Below are positions 52,586-63,526 of a DNA stretch of 64,000 nucleotides, one piece after another. The position numbers and the translations under genes are program-made. The notes under the pieces are model-generated. The model searched no databases and was not told the origin of the DNA. It worked only from the letters and a program-made list of their open reading frames with translations. Every line of letters begins with the position of its first letter. Position 1 is the first letter of the stretch. Source of the stretch: Lachnospiraceae bacterium NSJ-143 (GTDB taxonomy: Bacteria > Bacillota > Clostridia > Lachnospirales > Anaerotignaceae); the NCBI GenBank assembly GCA_022867625.1, contig JALIFM010000002.1, positions 186,001 to 250,000 of the forward strand, written 5' to 3'.

Positions 52586-55129
52586 ATGAAATTTTGGTGC
52601 AAAAAAATAAAGACGACCATACTTGTGTCTATATTAACGGGCTGTTTACAAGTCAGTACGTACGCAATGACAAAAACAGAAAATATGACAATTGCTGTAA
52701 ATGAAAAACAGGAGAATACTCAGAATAATCAGGAATTATTCTCAGACTCGGATTCAGATAAAAGCGCTGTTGACAATACAGAGGAACCAAAAACTATAGA
52801 ACCGGAAAAAACAGAACCGGAGATAATGGGAAATACACTGACAGAAAAAACAGAGCCGGTAACAGCAAAACAGAAAACGGCGAAACCTGAAGAATGCCGT
52901 ACTCCGGAAGAATTACGCCGCATGCTGACTGAAAACGACGGCAAAACTGTGGTTTTAACCGGAGATATTGTATGGGAAAATATGAATCATGATTGGCTTA
53001 AGGCTGAAAATAATACAACCGTTGATATGAATGGCTATTCCTTGATTATACAGGATAATGCGGGGTTAATGCTGAGCGGTCCCATTCATTTTGCGGGAAA
53101 TAACCAAGGAGATAACCCTGTGATTGTATTGGGTGAGAACAGCGGATTTCAGGGCGAAAACGGCGTAACTGTATCTGTGGAAGGAACGGGAGGCACTGCT
53201 GTATCCATGTGTGAAACATCAAGCTTTGCGGCCAAGTCTGTTACGGCTTACGGCGAAGGCTCCACCGCTGTTTACGTATCAAGAAGCACTGATAAAACGG
53301 CGGCAGTATCCGTTAAGGGTGATATTATAGTCTCAGGCAATGAAGCAGCTGCCATTGAGACGAAAGGGAATATTTATTTATATTATGTTTCTGTTATAGT
53401 TTCGGGGGAAAACAGCGTTGCTGTTAGAACAGACGGAAATGTATACATGTTTTTTTCGGAAGTAGATGGGGAAGAATTGCTGGTTGATACTGTTGGAGAG
53501 GTGGTATTCGACACATGTGAGGTGACGCCTGAACAGAATAACACTACTGTAATTACCAGAAAAGCAATCGCTGAGCCAGTCTTTATTACAGTGCTTGAGG
53601 GAGAGAATTACAGTCTGCCGGAGTATGTGTCTTTTTCTTTTGAATCGTACGGGACGGATTATGATGGCTTTTTTGTGTTGGATACTGAGTCTGTTTACAG
53701 CGACAGCCGGCCTGTTAAATGGGATACTTCGCAGGTTGATGCCAATCAGCCCGGTATTTATACTGCAACTGCGACGCCCTCAGAATATGAAATTTTTAGC
53801 TCTCTTAGTTTTGAGCCAATAATCGGAAGCATTCAGATTGTAGACAGGGTGCCGGAAATTAAAGAGGCCTTTTATGTCTTTCAGGATATGGTGTTGAAAA
53901 TGGATATGCAGATACCGGAAGGAATTCCTGTTGAAGTCAGGTATAAAATGAGTGACGAAACGGAATGGAACAATTATCAGTCTTTTGTGTCAGACGGAGA
54001 CAGGAACACAATAATACTGCACAGCTTTGGCGATATTGCGGGACGGGAGGAAAGAAAAATCGTCTTTTGTATTAGATTCACACTTCAGTCAGGCGTGGAA
54101 GAAACATCAGAGTTTTTGTTTGCAGGCAAGCCGTTTCCTGATGACGGCGGCGGTGACAGGGACGGCGGTGACCAGAACGACCAGGGAGACCGGAAAGCCG
54201 GAAATAACGAAAAAGATTATAAACCTAATGACAGTCAAAACAGCGGTTCAAAGTCGGCTATGGAAAACGGCAATAAGGCGGACAGTCATATTTCGGGTAT
54301 TTTTGAATCCTTTGCGGAAGCCGCTCAGCAGTTTGGAGATATATTTAAAAGTTGGATTGACAATGATTACTCGGACAGTAAACCTGAAGCAGCAACTGAG
54401 GAAGATAATCAAACAGAACAAAACAGCGGTGATGCGGATACTGGTTTGATTCAGCATGACAAAGATAGTGAGAACTACAAAACAGCAACAGAAACCGAGA
54501 ATACAGAGCCTGTCATGGCGCCTGTACAGCCGGAACAAAAAAAGGAAACACCTGAAAAACCCGCCGAAGAAAAGCAGACTGATTATGGAGACAACACTGT
54601 ACTGACAGGAGAAGAGATTTCGTATTTAATCAGGACAAATCCGCGTTACATAACTATTGCAGAAAAAAATATCCGTCTTATTCTGCCGGTCGAGGCAGTT
54701 AAAGAAATTTCGCTCTCAGATACAGATGAACTTATGGTGAAGGTTTATTCACAGGGCAAAAGCTTTTATGTCAATATATTTGTGAACAAAAAGGAAATAG
54801 TGGACTGGAAAAAATATCCTTTGTATGTTTATATACCAAATTCATTTGGGGAGAACGTTCCTCCGGAGGATATTTATTGTTATAGAGATGAAGAACACTG
54901 CTTTCCGGCGGAGAGCGCTGAAAATGGGGAGATTAGGTTCGCTGTTTCTTCCACTGGAGAATACAAAATTTCTGTTTCGGACACGGCGGTTGGAAACAAC
55001 TTTTACGAGAAAGAAGAAACAGGCGGAGAAAAAGAGGCAAAATCAGATTATAATTTAATACTGATAACAGCCGTTTGTTTATTGATTGGATTTGGAATTT
55101 TTTGTGCGTACAAAAGGCTGAAAAGGTAA
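52586..55129 (+). CDS. Surface protein with beta-helix-like region and C-terminal membrane anchor (847 aa)
   Basis: The N-terminal export signal (KKIKTTILVSILTGCLQVSTYA) contains an LTGC that could be a lipobox; otherwise it is a signal-peptidase I site. An acidic Glu/Lys/Thr stretch (about 35-100) is followed by a region (about 110-270) of short beta-strand repeats (VDMNGYSLIIQDNAG, VTVSVEGTGGTAVSM and similar), typical of right-handed beta-helix surface proteins. A beta domain spans about 320-505, a disordered Asp/Asn/Gln-rich linker about 515-690, and a folded domain about 690-815. The tail has one membrane helix (LILITAVCLLIGFGIFCAY) and KRLKR. No sortase motif is seen. The gene is 12 bases upstream of the histidine kinase, so it could act as its extracellular ligand or sensor partner (inference). 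Confidence 0.7.
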   Translation: MKFWCKKIKTTILVSILTGCLQVSTYAMTKTENMTIAVNEKQENTQNNQELFSDSDSDKSAVDNTEEPKTIEPEKTEPEIMGNTLTEKTEPVTAKQKTAKPEECRTPEELRRMLTENDGKTVVLTGDIVWENMNHDWLKAENNTTVDMNGYSLIIQDNAGLMLSGPIHFAGNNQGDNPVIVLGENSGFQGENGVTVSVEGTGGTAVSMCETSSFAAKSVTAYGEGSTAVYVSRSTDKTAAVSVKGDIIVSGNEAAAIETKGNIYLYYVSVIVSGENSVAVRTDGNVYMFFSEVDGEELLVDTVGEVVFDTCEVTPEQNNTTVITRKAIAEPVFITVLEGENYSLPEYVSFSFESYGTDYDGFFVLDTESVYSDSRPVKWDTSQVDANQPGIYTATATPSEYEIFSSLSFEPIIGSIQIVDRVPEIKEAFYVFQDMVLKMDMQIPEGIPVEVRYKMSDETEWNNYQSFVSDGDRNTIILHSFGDIAGREERKIVFCIRFTLQSGVEETSEFLFAGKPFPDDGGGDRDGGDQNDQGDRKAGNNEKDYKPNDSQNSGSKSAMENGNKADSHISGIFESFAEAAQQFGDIFKSWIDNDYSDSKPEAATEEDNQTEQNSGDADTGLIQHDKDSENYKTATETENTEPVMAPVQPEQKKETPEKPAEEKQTDYGDNTVLTGEEISYLIRTNPRYITIAEKNIRLILPVEAVKEISLSDTDELMVKVYSQGKSFYVNIFVNKKEIVDWKKYPLYVYIPNSFGENVPPEDIYCYRDEEHCFPAESAENGEIRFAVSSTGEYKISVSDTAVGNNFYEKEETGGEKEAKSDYNLILITAVCLLIGFGIFCAYKRLKR

Positions 55130-55141
55130 GGTGAGCGTATA

Positions 55142-56656
55142 ATGAAAAACAACACCCTGCGGTTTTCGTTTGTGCTGGCTGCTGTTACGGCCATGTTTTT
55201 ACTGCTGTTTCAGGTCAGTTTTCATTTTGACAACAAATATATTTATCCCTGTCAGGCTGCAAAAATGGGTGTTTTAGTTCTGGACAGAGATAAGTATGAT
55301 AAATCGCCTTTGCTTTTTCTCACAGACGGCTGGGAATATTACGCCGATAAGTTGCATACGCCTCAATCAATTCAATATGACACTCCCGATAGATACCTAT
55401 ATATAGGCCAATTCGCCGGATTTGATATGGGCAATCCTAAGAAAAATCCATACGGCTCAGGGACTTACCGTATGAATATTTTTGCCGGAGGCAGGGAGAG
55501 AACTTACGCTCTTGAAATTCCACAGATATATACAGATTGGAAGCTATATGTAAACGGCAAACTGGAGTCTGTCGGAGGAGATGAGAGTTTAAAATACAGT
55601 CATATTTCGCCGGATAACAGTATGATTACTTTTAAAGCTGTGGATAAAATTGAAATTATTGTGTCTGTGTCAGCAAAAAGCGGATTATACAGCGGACTCA
55701 CATATCCTCCGGCTTTTGGAAGCGCAAAAGAGGTGGCAGCGCTGGTAAATGAACGCCTGCTGATTCATACTGTGGAAGCAACAGCAGCTATTCTTATAGG
55801 TGTTTTATTTTTATGTATTGGTTTTGGGTGCCATTACCGCAGGCCCTATCATGTTTTATTTTGTATAAGTTTATGTTATGCGGTGACTGTCTCTTATCCA
55901 TTTGTACAGGTATTCCGGTTAAACGGCACAATATTTTCTTTGGCTGAGAGGTTTTGCAGTTATGGAATATTTCTTGCGTTTGTTTTGCTGCAGGCGGATA
56001 TTCTAAAGCTTCCCAAAAAATCCTACACATGGCTGGCAGCACTTGGGTGTACAGTTTTGCTGAGCGTTTGTATTGAACCATTTATTGAAATAAAAGAAGC
56101 GTCAATAAAATACTGGTATGGCTATTATATTGCGTTTTATAAGCTGTCGTCGGCAGCTTGGCTGACAGCCACAAGCTTTATTGCTGCAAAACATAAAAAG
56201 GAAAGTTCAAAGCCGTTGCTGGTTTGCGCCTGCATATTTGCAGCTTCCCTGATTATGGACCGTGTTCATCCGCTTTTTGAACCAATAAGGTTTGGCTGGC
56301 CTGTTGAGACTGCCGGATTTGCCGTTATATGTATTGCGGCAGGTATTTTATGGTGGGATACTCTGGATTTGTACAAAGAAAAACTGGTTTTGCAAGTGGA
56401 GAAGAATGGTTTACTAGAGACAAACAAACTGAAATCAGATTTTTTAAGCGGTATTTCTCACGAACTTCAAATGCCGCTTGCTGTTATTTCAGGCTATGCT
56501 CAGCTGACAGCCAGGCTGATAGATTTGGGAAAAGCAGACGATAATGAGTGTTTGGATAATCAGCACCAGATTGTGTTGGAATCACAGCGTATGGAACGTA
56601 TGATTCGCCAGCTTCTGGATATTTCCCGTATTGAAAGCGGGGATTCACTTAGATAA
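55142..56656 (+). CDS. Membrane histidine kinase, 7TM-type sensor, truncated (no catalytic domain)
   Basis: A 504-residue sensor. One N-terminal helix is followed by an extracellular beta-sandwich-like domain (about 35-195), then about seven helices (about 205-405), like 7TMR-DISM sensors. A coiled coil leads to a HisKA-type helix pair with the phospho-acceptor His440 in SGISHELQMPLAVISGYAQL. The reading frame ends eight or so residues after the expected DISRIESG motif; the ATP-binding HATPase domain (N, G1, G2 boxes) is missing. Sequence after 56656 is of a different, mobile-element type. The missing half may lie beyond the element. As it stands it cannot autophosphorylate. Confidence 0.85.
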   Translation: MKNNTLRFSFVLAAVTAMFLLLFQVSFHFDNKYIYPCQAAKMGVLVLDRDKYDKSPLLFLTDGWEYYADKLHTPQSIQYDTPDRYLYIGQFAGFDMGNPKKNPYGSGTYRMNIFAGGRERTYALEIPQIYTDWKLYVNGKLESVGGDESLKYSHISPDNSMITFKAVDKIEIIVSVSAKSGLYSGLTYPPAFGSAKEVAALVNERLLIHTVEATAAILIGVLFLCIGFGCHYRRPYHVLFCISLCYAVTVSYPFVQVFRLNGTIFSLAERFCSYGIFLAFVLLQADILKLPKKSYTWLAALGCTVLLSVCIEPFIEIKEASIKYWYGYYIAFYKLSSAAWLTATSFIAAKHKKESSKPLLVCACIFAASLIMDRVHPLFEPIRFGWPVETAGFAVICIAAGILWWDTLDLYKEKLVLQVEKNGLLETNKLKSDFLSGISHELQMPLAVISGYAQLTARLIDLGKADDNECLDNQHQIVLESQRMERMIRQLLDISRIESGDSLR

Positions 56657-56718
56657 AGATACCACACCATTCCCACGCTGACTTTTGCTCAACCGATACA
56701 GCCGGAGGGCTGGATAAC

Positions 56719-56768
56719 AAGAAAAGGCGGTATGCGCCCCGTAGAGGGGTAGCGTACCGCCTTTTCTT
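56719..56768. repeat. Long inverted repeat near the element edge
   Basis: AAGAAAAGGCGGTA and TACCGCCTTTTCTT (14-bp perfect arms, 56719-56732 and 56755-56768) enclose a nested CCCC/GGGG pairing, giving a 50-base hairpin. It may be a terminator or part of the transfer region. Confidence 0.7.
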
Positions 56769-56803
56769 GTGGGGGTTTCCAAAGGGGGCAACGCCCCCAT
56801 TTG

Positions 56804-56841
56804 GCACACGACTTTGCGAAGCAAAGTGTAGTGTGTTATAC
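56804..56841 (+). other. MOBV-type origin of transfer (oriT)
   Basis: ACTTTGC-GAA-GCAAAGT forms a perfect 7-bp stem with a GAA loop, followed directly by GTAGTGTGTTATAC. This has the form of the pMV158-family oriT, where MobM cleaves within TAGTGTG/TTA. An outer CACAC/GTGTG pairing surrounds the stem. A GGGGGC/GCCCCC hairpin lies just before it (56784-56798). The cognate relaxase would be the Mob/Pre protein at 63527. The rest of 56842-57240 is GC-rich mobile-element sequence without a supported gene. Confidence 0.8.
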
Positions 56842-56996
56842 GCTCTGTCGGCGTTGCCGTGAAAATGCCGTTGCCGCCGGGGAGGGGCGGCAGGAAAACA
56901 GGACTGTGCTTGTGTGGCGTGGAGCCGCAAGCGCAGGTCTGTTTTCATCAGCAGACAGGGCGTATATGAAAGCCCCCGTCCCTCGTCCTACGCTCC

Positions 56997-57025
56997 GACT
57001 TGTGGACAAAGTGTCCCGAAGTTGT
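56997..57025 (+). repeat. Duplicated element motif, left copy
   Basis: GACTTGTGGACAAAGTGTCCCGAAG-type sequence; a close relative lies at 62325-62353 on the other side of the resistance cargo. Confidence 0.5.
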
Positions 57026-57240
57026 GGCTACACTCCCGGAAAAGTAACAGGACAGCGGGTAACCGTCAAGGCTGAAATGAACGGGTTTACACCCGGCCTT
57101 GACCGCCACCCGCCGTCCCACTGAATGGGTGGACAAGGCGGCCAATCCCTCAAAGTGCTTGTCCGCGCTCTTTCTGATTTTGAGGTATTCAGTTTTTCAA
57201 AATTGAATAATCAAAATAAATTTTTTCGATTGAAAAAATT

Positions 57241-58107
57241 TTATTTGTTATCATCTTCAATGCCATATTTTTTCTTTTGCCGAATCACATAATTACTGAT
57301 TTTTTCATCATATAGTGGATACTGGTAATCCAACTGGCATGCCACTTCTGACGAAACCTCCCGGAACAATGCCATACATTGTTCAAAGGATTCCCACATA
57401 TGGGGATAGGAATCCATATTATAAGTGGACATAAGTCGTTCCCACAATTCCTCTGGGACATATTGCTTCATAAATTTATAGTTTTTTCCCAAACTGAAAT
57501 GAAATCCCTGTTTGATACCAATCAGCCAGGAAATCATGCGAAGCAATTCTTTTCGTACTATATCATTCATATGGTCAATAGCAAAAAGAATTTCTTTGCG
57601 GCATAAGCCCTTTACTACATATGTTGTAGTATTCCAAAATTCATTACAGCAATCGTCAAACATTCTTTGAGTAGGCTTCTGCAAGTGGTAGTCTATATCC
57701 GTTGGTATTGGCGGCTTTACGATACGGTTGTCTTTATCCAACAGTAACTTTACCAGTTTATCCCATGTAAAATACTCGTCTATCAGTTCCAGCGGCAGCA
57801 AAGTTAAATCTATCTTAACATCATCAGTAAACAGCATTAAATATGAAAATCCCTTTTCTACAGCTGGAAATAATTCCATATCTTCCGGCTTTTGCAGAAT
57901 CAACCTTTCACCAAATATATCTAGCCATTTATCATCACTTGTGAAGCTGTCCATATCCGTAACAAAAAAAGTAATATCAAAATCCTGAAAATCATCAGGC
58001 GGAATATTTGTATTTGTTCTAGATCCTTCCAAAGTAACCATGCGAATGCGTTTGTCTGTTTTTGCAAAATTCAAAACAATATCATAAACTTCCTTTTCTG
58101 ATCTCAT
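57241..58107 (-). CDS. Aminoglycoside 6-nucleotidyltransferase, ANT(6) family
   Basis: A 288-residue streptomycin-inactivating adenylyltransferase. The nucleotidyltransferase motif LEGSRTNTNIPPDDFQDFDITFFV (about 25-50) contains the catalytic acidic residues, and WNTTTYVVKGLCRKEILFAIDHMN is an ANT(6) family block. I judge it closest to the ANT(6)-Ib/AadE-like group, but the subtype needs alignment. A longer frame starts at a TTG at 58122, which overlaps GGAGGAG; the ATG at 58107 is correct. It leads the resistance block of the mobile element. Confidence 0.9.
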   Translation of the reverse strand: MRSEKEVYDIVLNFAKTDKRIRMVTLEGSRTNTNIPPDDFQDFDITFFVTDMDSFTSDDKWLDIFGERLILQKPEDMELFPAVEKGFSYLMLFTDDVKIDLTLLPLELIDEYFTWDKLVKLLLDKDNRIVKPPIPTDIDYHLQKPTQRMFDDCCNEFWNTTTYVVKGLCRKEILFAIDHMNDIVRKELLRMISWLIGIKQGFHFSLGKNYKFMKQYVPEELWERLMSTYNMDSYPHMWESFEQCMALFREVSSEVACQLDYQYPLYDEKISNYVIRQKKKYGIEDDNK

Positions 58108-58272
58108 TTTTATCTCCTCCAATTATTGAAATAGGTGTGAAGCCATTTTAGGGCTTTCCCGCCTTGATTGCTCATCAGCAAAGGCGGGCGGGGCTGTCAA
58201 CGGCGGCGCGTATGCGCCGTTCATCTTGACCGTTGACTGGCTCGGCTGGCTTTGCTATCCTCCGATAAATTA

Positions 58273-58806
58273 CTATCTGGATTTCATTTCTTTTTCAAAT
58301 CTAAAGAAATAATTGTTCTCTTTTGGTATGTTGCCTGCGCTTTCACTTATTTGGTGTGGGTCTTTGTGCTTAGGATTAAAAAATTCTACAATCTTGAAAC
58401 CACAACGATTTACATAAAAATGAATGTTCCGCTTATCGTAATATGGGGTATGCGTCTCCCAAATTCTTGTTTCAGGATGTAGTTCTTCAATCGCTTTCCA
58501 TATCTTAAATCCATTTCCAGCATTTTGTGCGCTTGATTTCACATATAAAAGATGAAGTGAGTTGTAGCCGGTCTTATCATCTATTACAATGACTGCTCCG
58601 CCGATTCTTTCTCCGCCAATTTCTGCGATATATGCTTCAGCGCCTTTTGCGTTAAAAGATTCTTCTATATCTTCCGTGGGAAGAACTTGCTTTTCAAATT
58701 CTCCAAACTCTGACACATAAGAAATTTGAAAAGCCTCTTGTATTTCACTTACAAATGTGTTTTTTTCTTCAACGGTAATGATTGGTCTTAATTTTATTGT
58801 GTTCAT
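58273..58806 (-). CDS. GNAT-family N-acetyltransferase in the resistance block
   Basis: A 177-residue GNAT-fold protein. Acetyl-CoA motif A is LHLLYVKSSAQNAGNGFKIWKAIEEL (about 84-109); the C-terminal part has RNIHFYVNRCGFKIVEFFNP. The substrate is unknown; its place between ANT(6) and other resistance genes makes a drug or stress substrate possible but unproven. A GC-rich, gene-free gap (58108-58272) with small hairpins separates it from ANT(6). Confidence 0.8.
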   Translation of the reverse strand: MNTIKLRPIITVEEKNTFVSEIQEAFQISYVSEFGEFEKQVLPTEDIEESFNAKGAEAYIAEIGGERIGGAVIVIDDKTGYNSLHLLYVKSSAQNAGNGFKIWKAIEELHPETRIWETHTPYYDKRNIHFYVNRCGFKIVEFFNPKHKDPHQISESAGNIPKENNYFFRFEKEMKSR

Positions 58807-58926
58807 ACTTCCTTGCTCTCCTTAAATTTTATAGTCTGGTTCATCAAAGAAGTATGTCTTTATTCTCTCCCACCCCAATCAAATAGTTTCATAGTTCACC
58901 ACTCCAAATCTCGATTTTCCGTTCTC

Positions 58927-59727
58927 CTACTTTCTTCCCCGCTGGGGCTTTGGATTTTTCAGCAAGTCAGACTTTTGTGCAATTCTTTTTAGCCATTTCT
59001 TTTCTTCCTCGAACAGCTTCTTGTAATTCAGTTTGAGCCGCTTGCAGATAAACATCATAGCCGCCTGCTCCGGGTCGCTGTCCTCTCTGGTGGTTTCCTC
59101 TGCGGTCTGCAAGAAATCTTCCAGTGGGTTGTCCTCTGGGACACTGAAAAAATCGTCCTTATGGGCTTCCCGCAGGTCGAGGGCTATCTTGTTTATGTCC
59201 TGCTGTATCACATAGCGGCAAAAGCTGTCGTCGTCAATATGGGCGGCGATAAGCTGTCGCAGCTGCGGGTCAGTCAAGCCGGGATTGTGTTGTTTCATAA
59301 TTGTTGCACTCACAGCGTCCACAATGGCGTTTGCGCTCTGCACCTGTTTTCCTGCCACGCCGTTTACATAGATTTCAAGGTCGGCCATGAGCCGGGGAAA
59401 ATCCGGGTGGGTCGCCAGTTCACACAAAAGAGAATTGTCCACCAGCCCGCTTTTTAATAGTTCAATCATGTCATCACTCAAATGCAGGTCTGCAAGATCG
59501 GCGTTTGGGTGATTTCTTGTTTGAGAACGGCCCAGCAGATAATCAACGGTCACTTCGTAAAACTTTGCCAACTCAATAAGGGCATAATGGCTGATGTCCT
59601 TGAGATTGTCCCCCTCATAACTGCCTAAAGCAGACTTGGAGAGGTGGGTCTGCTCCGCAAGCTGTTCCAGCGTCAGCCCACGCTCTACACGCAGGTCTTT
59701 CAATCGTTCTTGTATGGATAGTTCCAT
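58927..59727 (-). CDS. XRE-family helix-turn-helix regulator of the mobile element
   Basis: A 266-residue protein. The N-terminal XRE/Cro domain (about 5-68: QERLKDLRVERGLTLEQLAEQTHLSKSALGSYE) is followed by a mostly helical region with no recognised domain, ending in a basic KNPKPQRGRK tail. Proteins of this kind occur in Tn1549-like and related elements as regulators. Its codon use is GC-rich, unlike the AT-rich ANT(6) and AAC-APH neighbours, so it belongs to the element backbone rather than the resistance cargo. Confidence 0.88.
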   Translation of the reverse strand: MELSIQERLKDLRVERGLTLEQLAEQTHLSKSALGSYEGDNLKDISHYALIELAKFYEVTVDYLLGRSQTRNHPNADLADLHLSDDMIELLKSGLVDNSLLCELATHPDFPRLMADLEIYVNGVAGKQVQSANAIVDAVSATIMKQHNPGLTDPQLRQLIAAHIDDDSFCRYVIQQDINKIALDLREAHKDDFFSVPEDNPLEDFLQTAEETTREDSDPEQAAMMFICKRLKLNYKKLFEEEKKWLKRIAQKSDLLKNPKPQRGRK

Positions 59728-59760
59728 GCTCTCCTCCTCATCCGCTTAAGCGGCCGATAT

Positions 59761-59865
59761 TTATTTTGTGAGAGTAATAAGTTCATCAACTGATTGGAAG
59801 CCGTTTTTCTTATAAAATTTTTCGGCCGGAAAACCTCGTTCAGTATTCAAAATGATTGCGTTCAT
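59761..59865 (-). pseudogene. GNAT acetyltransferase C-terminal fragment (34 aa)
   Basis: ATG at 59865, stop at 59761. The peptide contains LNTERGFPAEKFYKKNGFQ, the typical C-terminal motif of a GNAT enzyme, but nothing of the acetyl-CoA site. It is best read as the leftover of an acetyltransferase gene cut by recombination in the resistance block. AAAGGA before the ATG may be fortuitous. Confidence 0.6.
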
Positions 59866-59944
59866 TTTTTCCTTTATTATTTTTCATTTTTTTAAACTAT
59901 TTAATACTAATGTCTTTTATAATAGCTTTTCATATATTATATAA

Positions 59945-62110
<2,166 letters not shown>

Positions 62111-62324
62111 AAATTCTCCTCCCTCATATTTTCTTCCATTATACCACAATTCCGAGAGCGTGGAAATAGGGAGTTTTCCGGGCGGATTTCCTACCTCTTG
62201 GATATACGGGACGGGCGGTTATTTAGGTGTAGACTTAGGATAGTTCATCGATGGACAGCACCTTGAAAACAGAATGACCGTCCGAAAAGGAATACCCCGG
62301 CTGGGGAAGCACCGCAAGGAACCG

Positions 62325-62353
62325 GACTTCGGGACAAAATGTCCCGAAGCTGC
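62325..62353 (+). repeat. Duplicated element motif, right copy
   Basis: GACTTCGGGACAAAATGTCCCGAAG-type palindrome, related to 56997-57025. The rest of 62111-62421 is GC-rich element sequence with no gene. Confidence 0.5.
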
Positions 62354-62421
62354 GGGGAGCGTGCCAAAGCTGGAAATCCTTTCGGGGAAAACGGCAACGG
62401 AAAGCAAAATGGAGGGAACGC

Positions 62422-62835
62422 ATGAGAAATAACCCCTATAAAGACTTGCCGCCGCTGGAACGCAGGCCGGACGGTTCCCTTTACCGCATGACACCGGCAC
62501 AGAGGAAACAGGCGGCCAGCCTGATACGCCGGGAGTGCTGTTGCTGTGAGGACGGCAACTGCATTGTCCTTGACGATGGGGACACCTGCACCTGCCCGCA
62601 GACGGTTTCTTTCTCGGTCTGCTGTAAGTGGTTCCGCTGGGCGGTCTTGCCGCTGGACGGGACGCTGGAAGCGGAGATTTTCCGGGATAAGGACTTGAAA
62701 CGCTGTGTGGTCTGCGGCGGTGTGTTCGTCCCCAAATCCAACCGGGCAAAATACTGCCCCGGCTGTGCCGCCAGAGTTCACAGGCGGCAGAAAACAGAAA
62801 GTGAACGGAAAAGGAGGTCTGCTGTGGACAGTTAG
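62422..62835 (+). CDS. Cys-rich VLP-domain protein of mobile elements
   Basis: A 137-residue protein with many cysteines: RECCCCEDGNC, CTCPQT, CCKW in the middle and a CVVCGG...YCPGCAARVHRR zinc-ribbon-like end. Proteins named Cys-rich VLP occur next to replication and mobilization genes in conjugative and mobilizable elements of gut Firmicutes. Function unknown; a zinc-binding DNA- or RNA-contacting role is plausible. AATGGAGGG precedes the ATG. Confidence 0.85.
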   Translation: MRNNPYKDLPPLERRPDGSLYRMTPAQRKQAASLIRRECCCCEDGNCIVLDDGDTCTCPQTVSFSVCCKWFRWAVLPLDGTLEAEIFRDKDLKRCVVCGGVFVPKSNRAKYCPGCAARVHRRQKTESERKRRSAVDS

Positions 62836-62946
62836 GAGCGAAAAAAGCCTTGATTTATCAGGCTTTGCAAGCCCCAAACCGGGGCAGGTGGTATAAAGTA
62901 TCGCCCGCCCCGGAAAACGGGCTTCTAACCGTCCACAAAACGCACT

Positions 62947-63502
62947 ATGACAAATACCATCTATATCCATCAGCCGGAAAAGGCGTTCAGCTTCACCCGG
63001 CTCCCGAATTTCCTCTTTGAAGCCCCCACATTCAAGCCCCTGTCCAACGAGGCAAAGGTTCTGTACGCCTTTATCCTGCGCCGGACAGAGTTGTCCCGCA
63101 AGAATGGGTGGGCGGATGACTGCGGACGGATTTTCCTGTATTACCCCATCTGCGAGGTGGTTGACCTGCTCCACTGTGGGCGGCAGAAAGCGGTGAACAC
63201 CCTGCGGGAACTGCAATACGCCGGACTGGTGGAAATCCAGAAGCAGGGCTGTGGAAAACCCAACCGCATTTTCCCAAAATCCTATGAAGCGGTTCCAAAC
63301 ACTGACTTCAAGAAATCCCGTTCTGGTACGCCGGAGGACTGAAAACCGTACCCATGAAGTACGGAAACCGCCCCTCTTGAAGTACGAAAACCGGACGGTA
63401 TATAGAAATACAAAGATTAAAATGATTTATTTATATCCATTCCATTCCTATCGTATCAGAGATAATTCCGGCGGGATTTTCCCTGTGGAAAACCCCGGAT
63501 AG
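62947..63502 (+). pseudogene. Replication initiator protein A (RepA_N type), probably frameshifted
   Basis: The first 131 codons (62947-63342) encode the RepA N-terminal winged-helix domain (IYIHQPEKAFSFTRLPNFLFEAP; LSNEAKVLYAFILRR; GRIFLYYPICEVVDLL) used by elements of this kind to start replication. The frame then stops, but a different frame continues from about 63325 with RRTENRTHEVRKPPLLKYENRT, typical of the C-terminal tail in the same family, to a stop at 63500-63502. This fits a one-base frameshift that shortens the protein. A naturally short form cannot be excluded. Confidence 0.55.
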
Positions 63503-63513
63503 GAAAGGAATGG
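63437..63513. repeat. Nested inverted repeat just upstream of the relaxase gene
   Basis: Outer arms CCATTCCATTCCTAT (63437-63451) and ATAGGAAAGGAATGG (63499-63513) pair with one mismatch. An inner hairpin is formed by GGGATTTTCC and GGAAAACCCCGG (63468-63498). The mob ribosome site follows at once, so this may control mob expression or relaxase/replication-protein binding. Confidence 0.6.
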
Positions 63514-63526
63514 GGAAAGGAGCAGA

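Noticed and set aside
56801-57124. A 107-codon open frame in the oriT region
   Set aside because: It begins inside the oriT stem, has no ribosome binding site and shows no protein-like domain; transfer-region DNA explains it better.
62245-63216. Long minus-strand open frame across the Cys-rich protein and RepA genes
   Set aside because: It is a GC-rich shadow frame antisense to two recognisable genes with ribosome sites.
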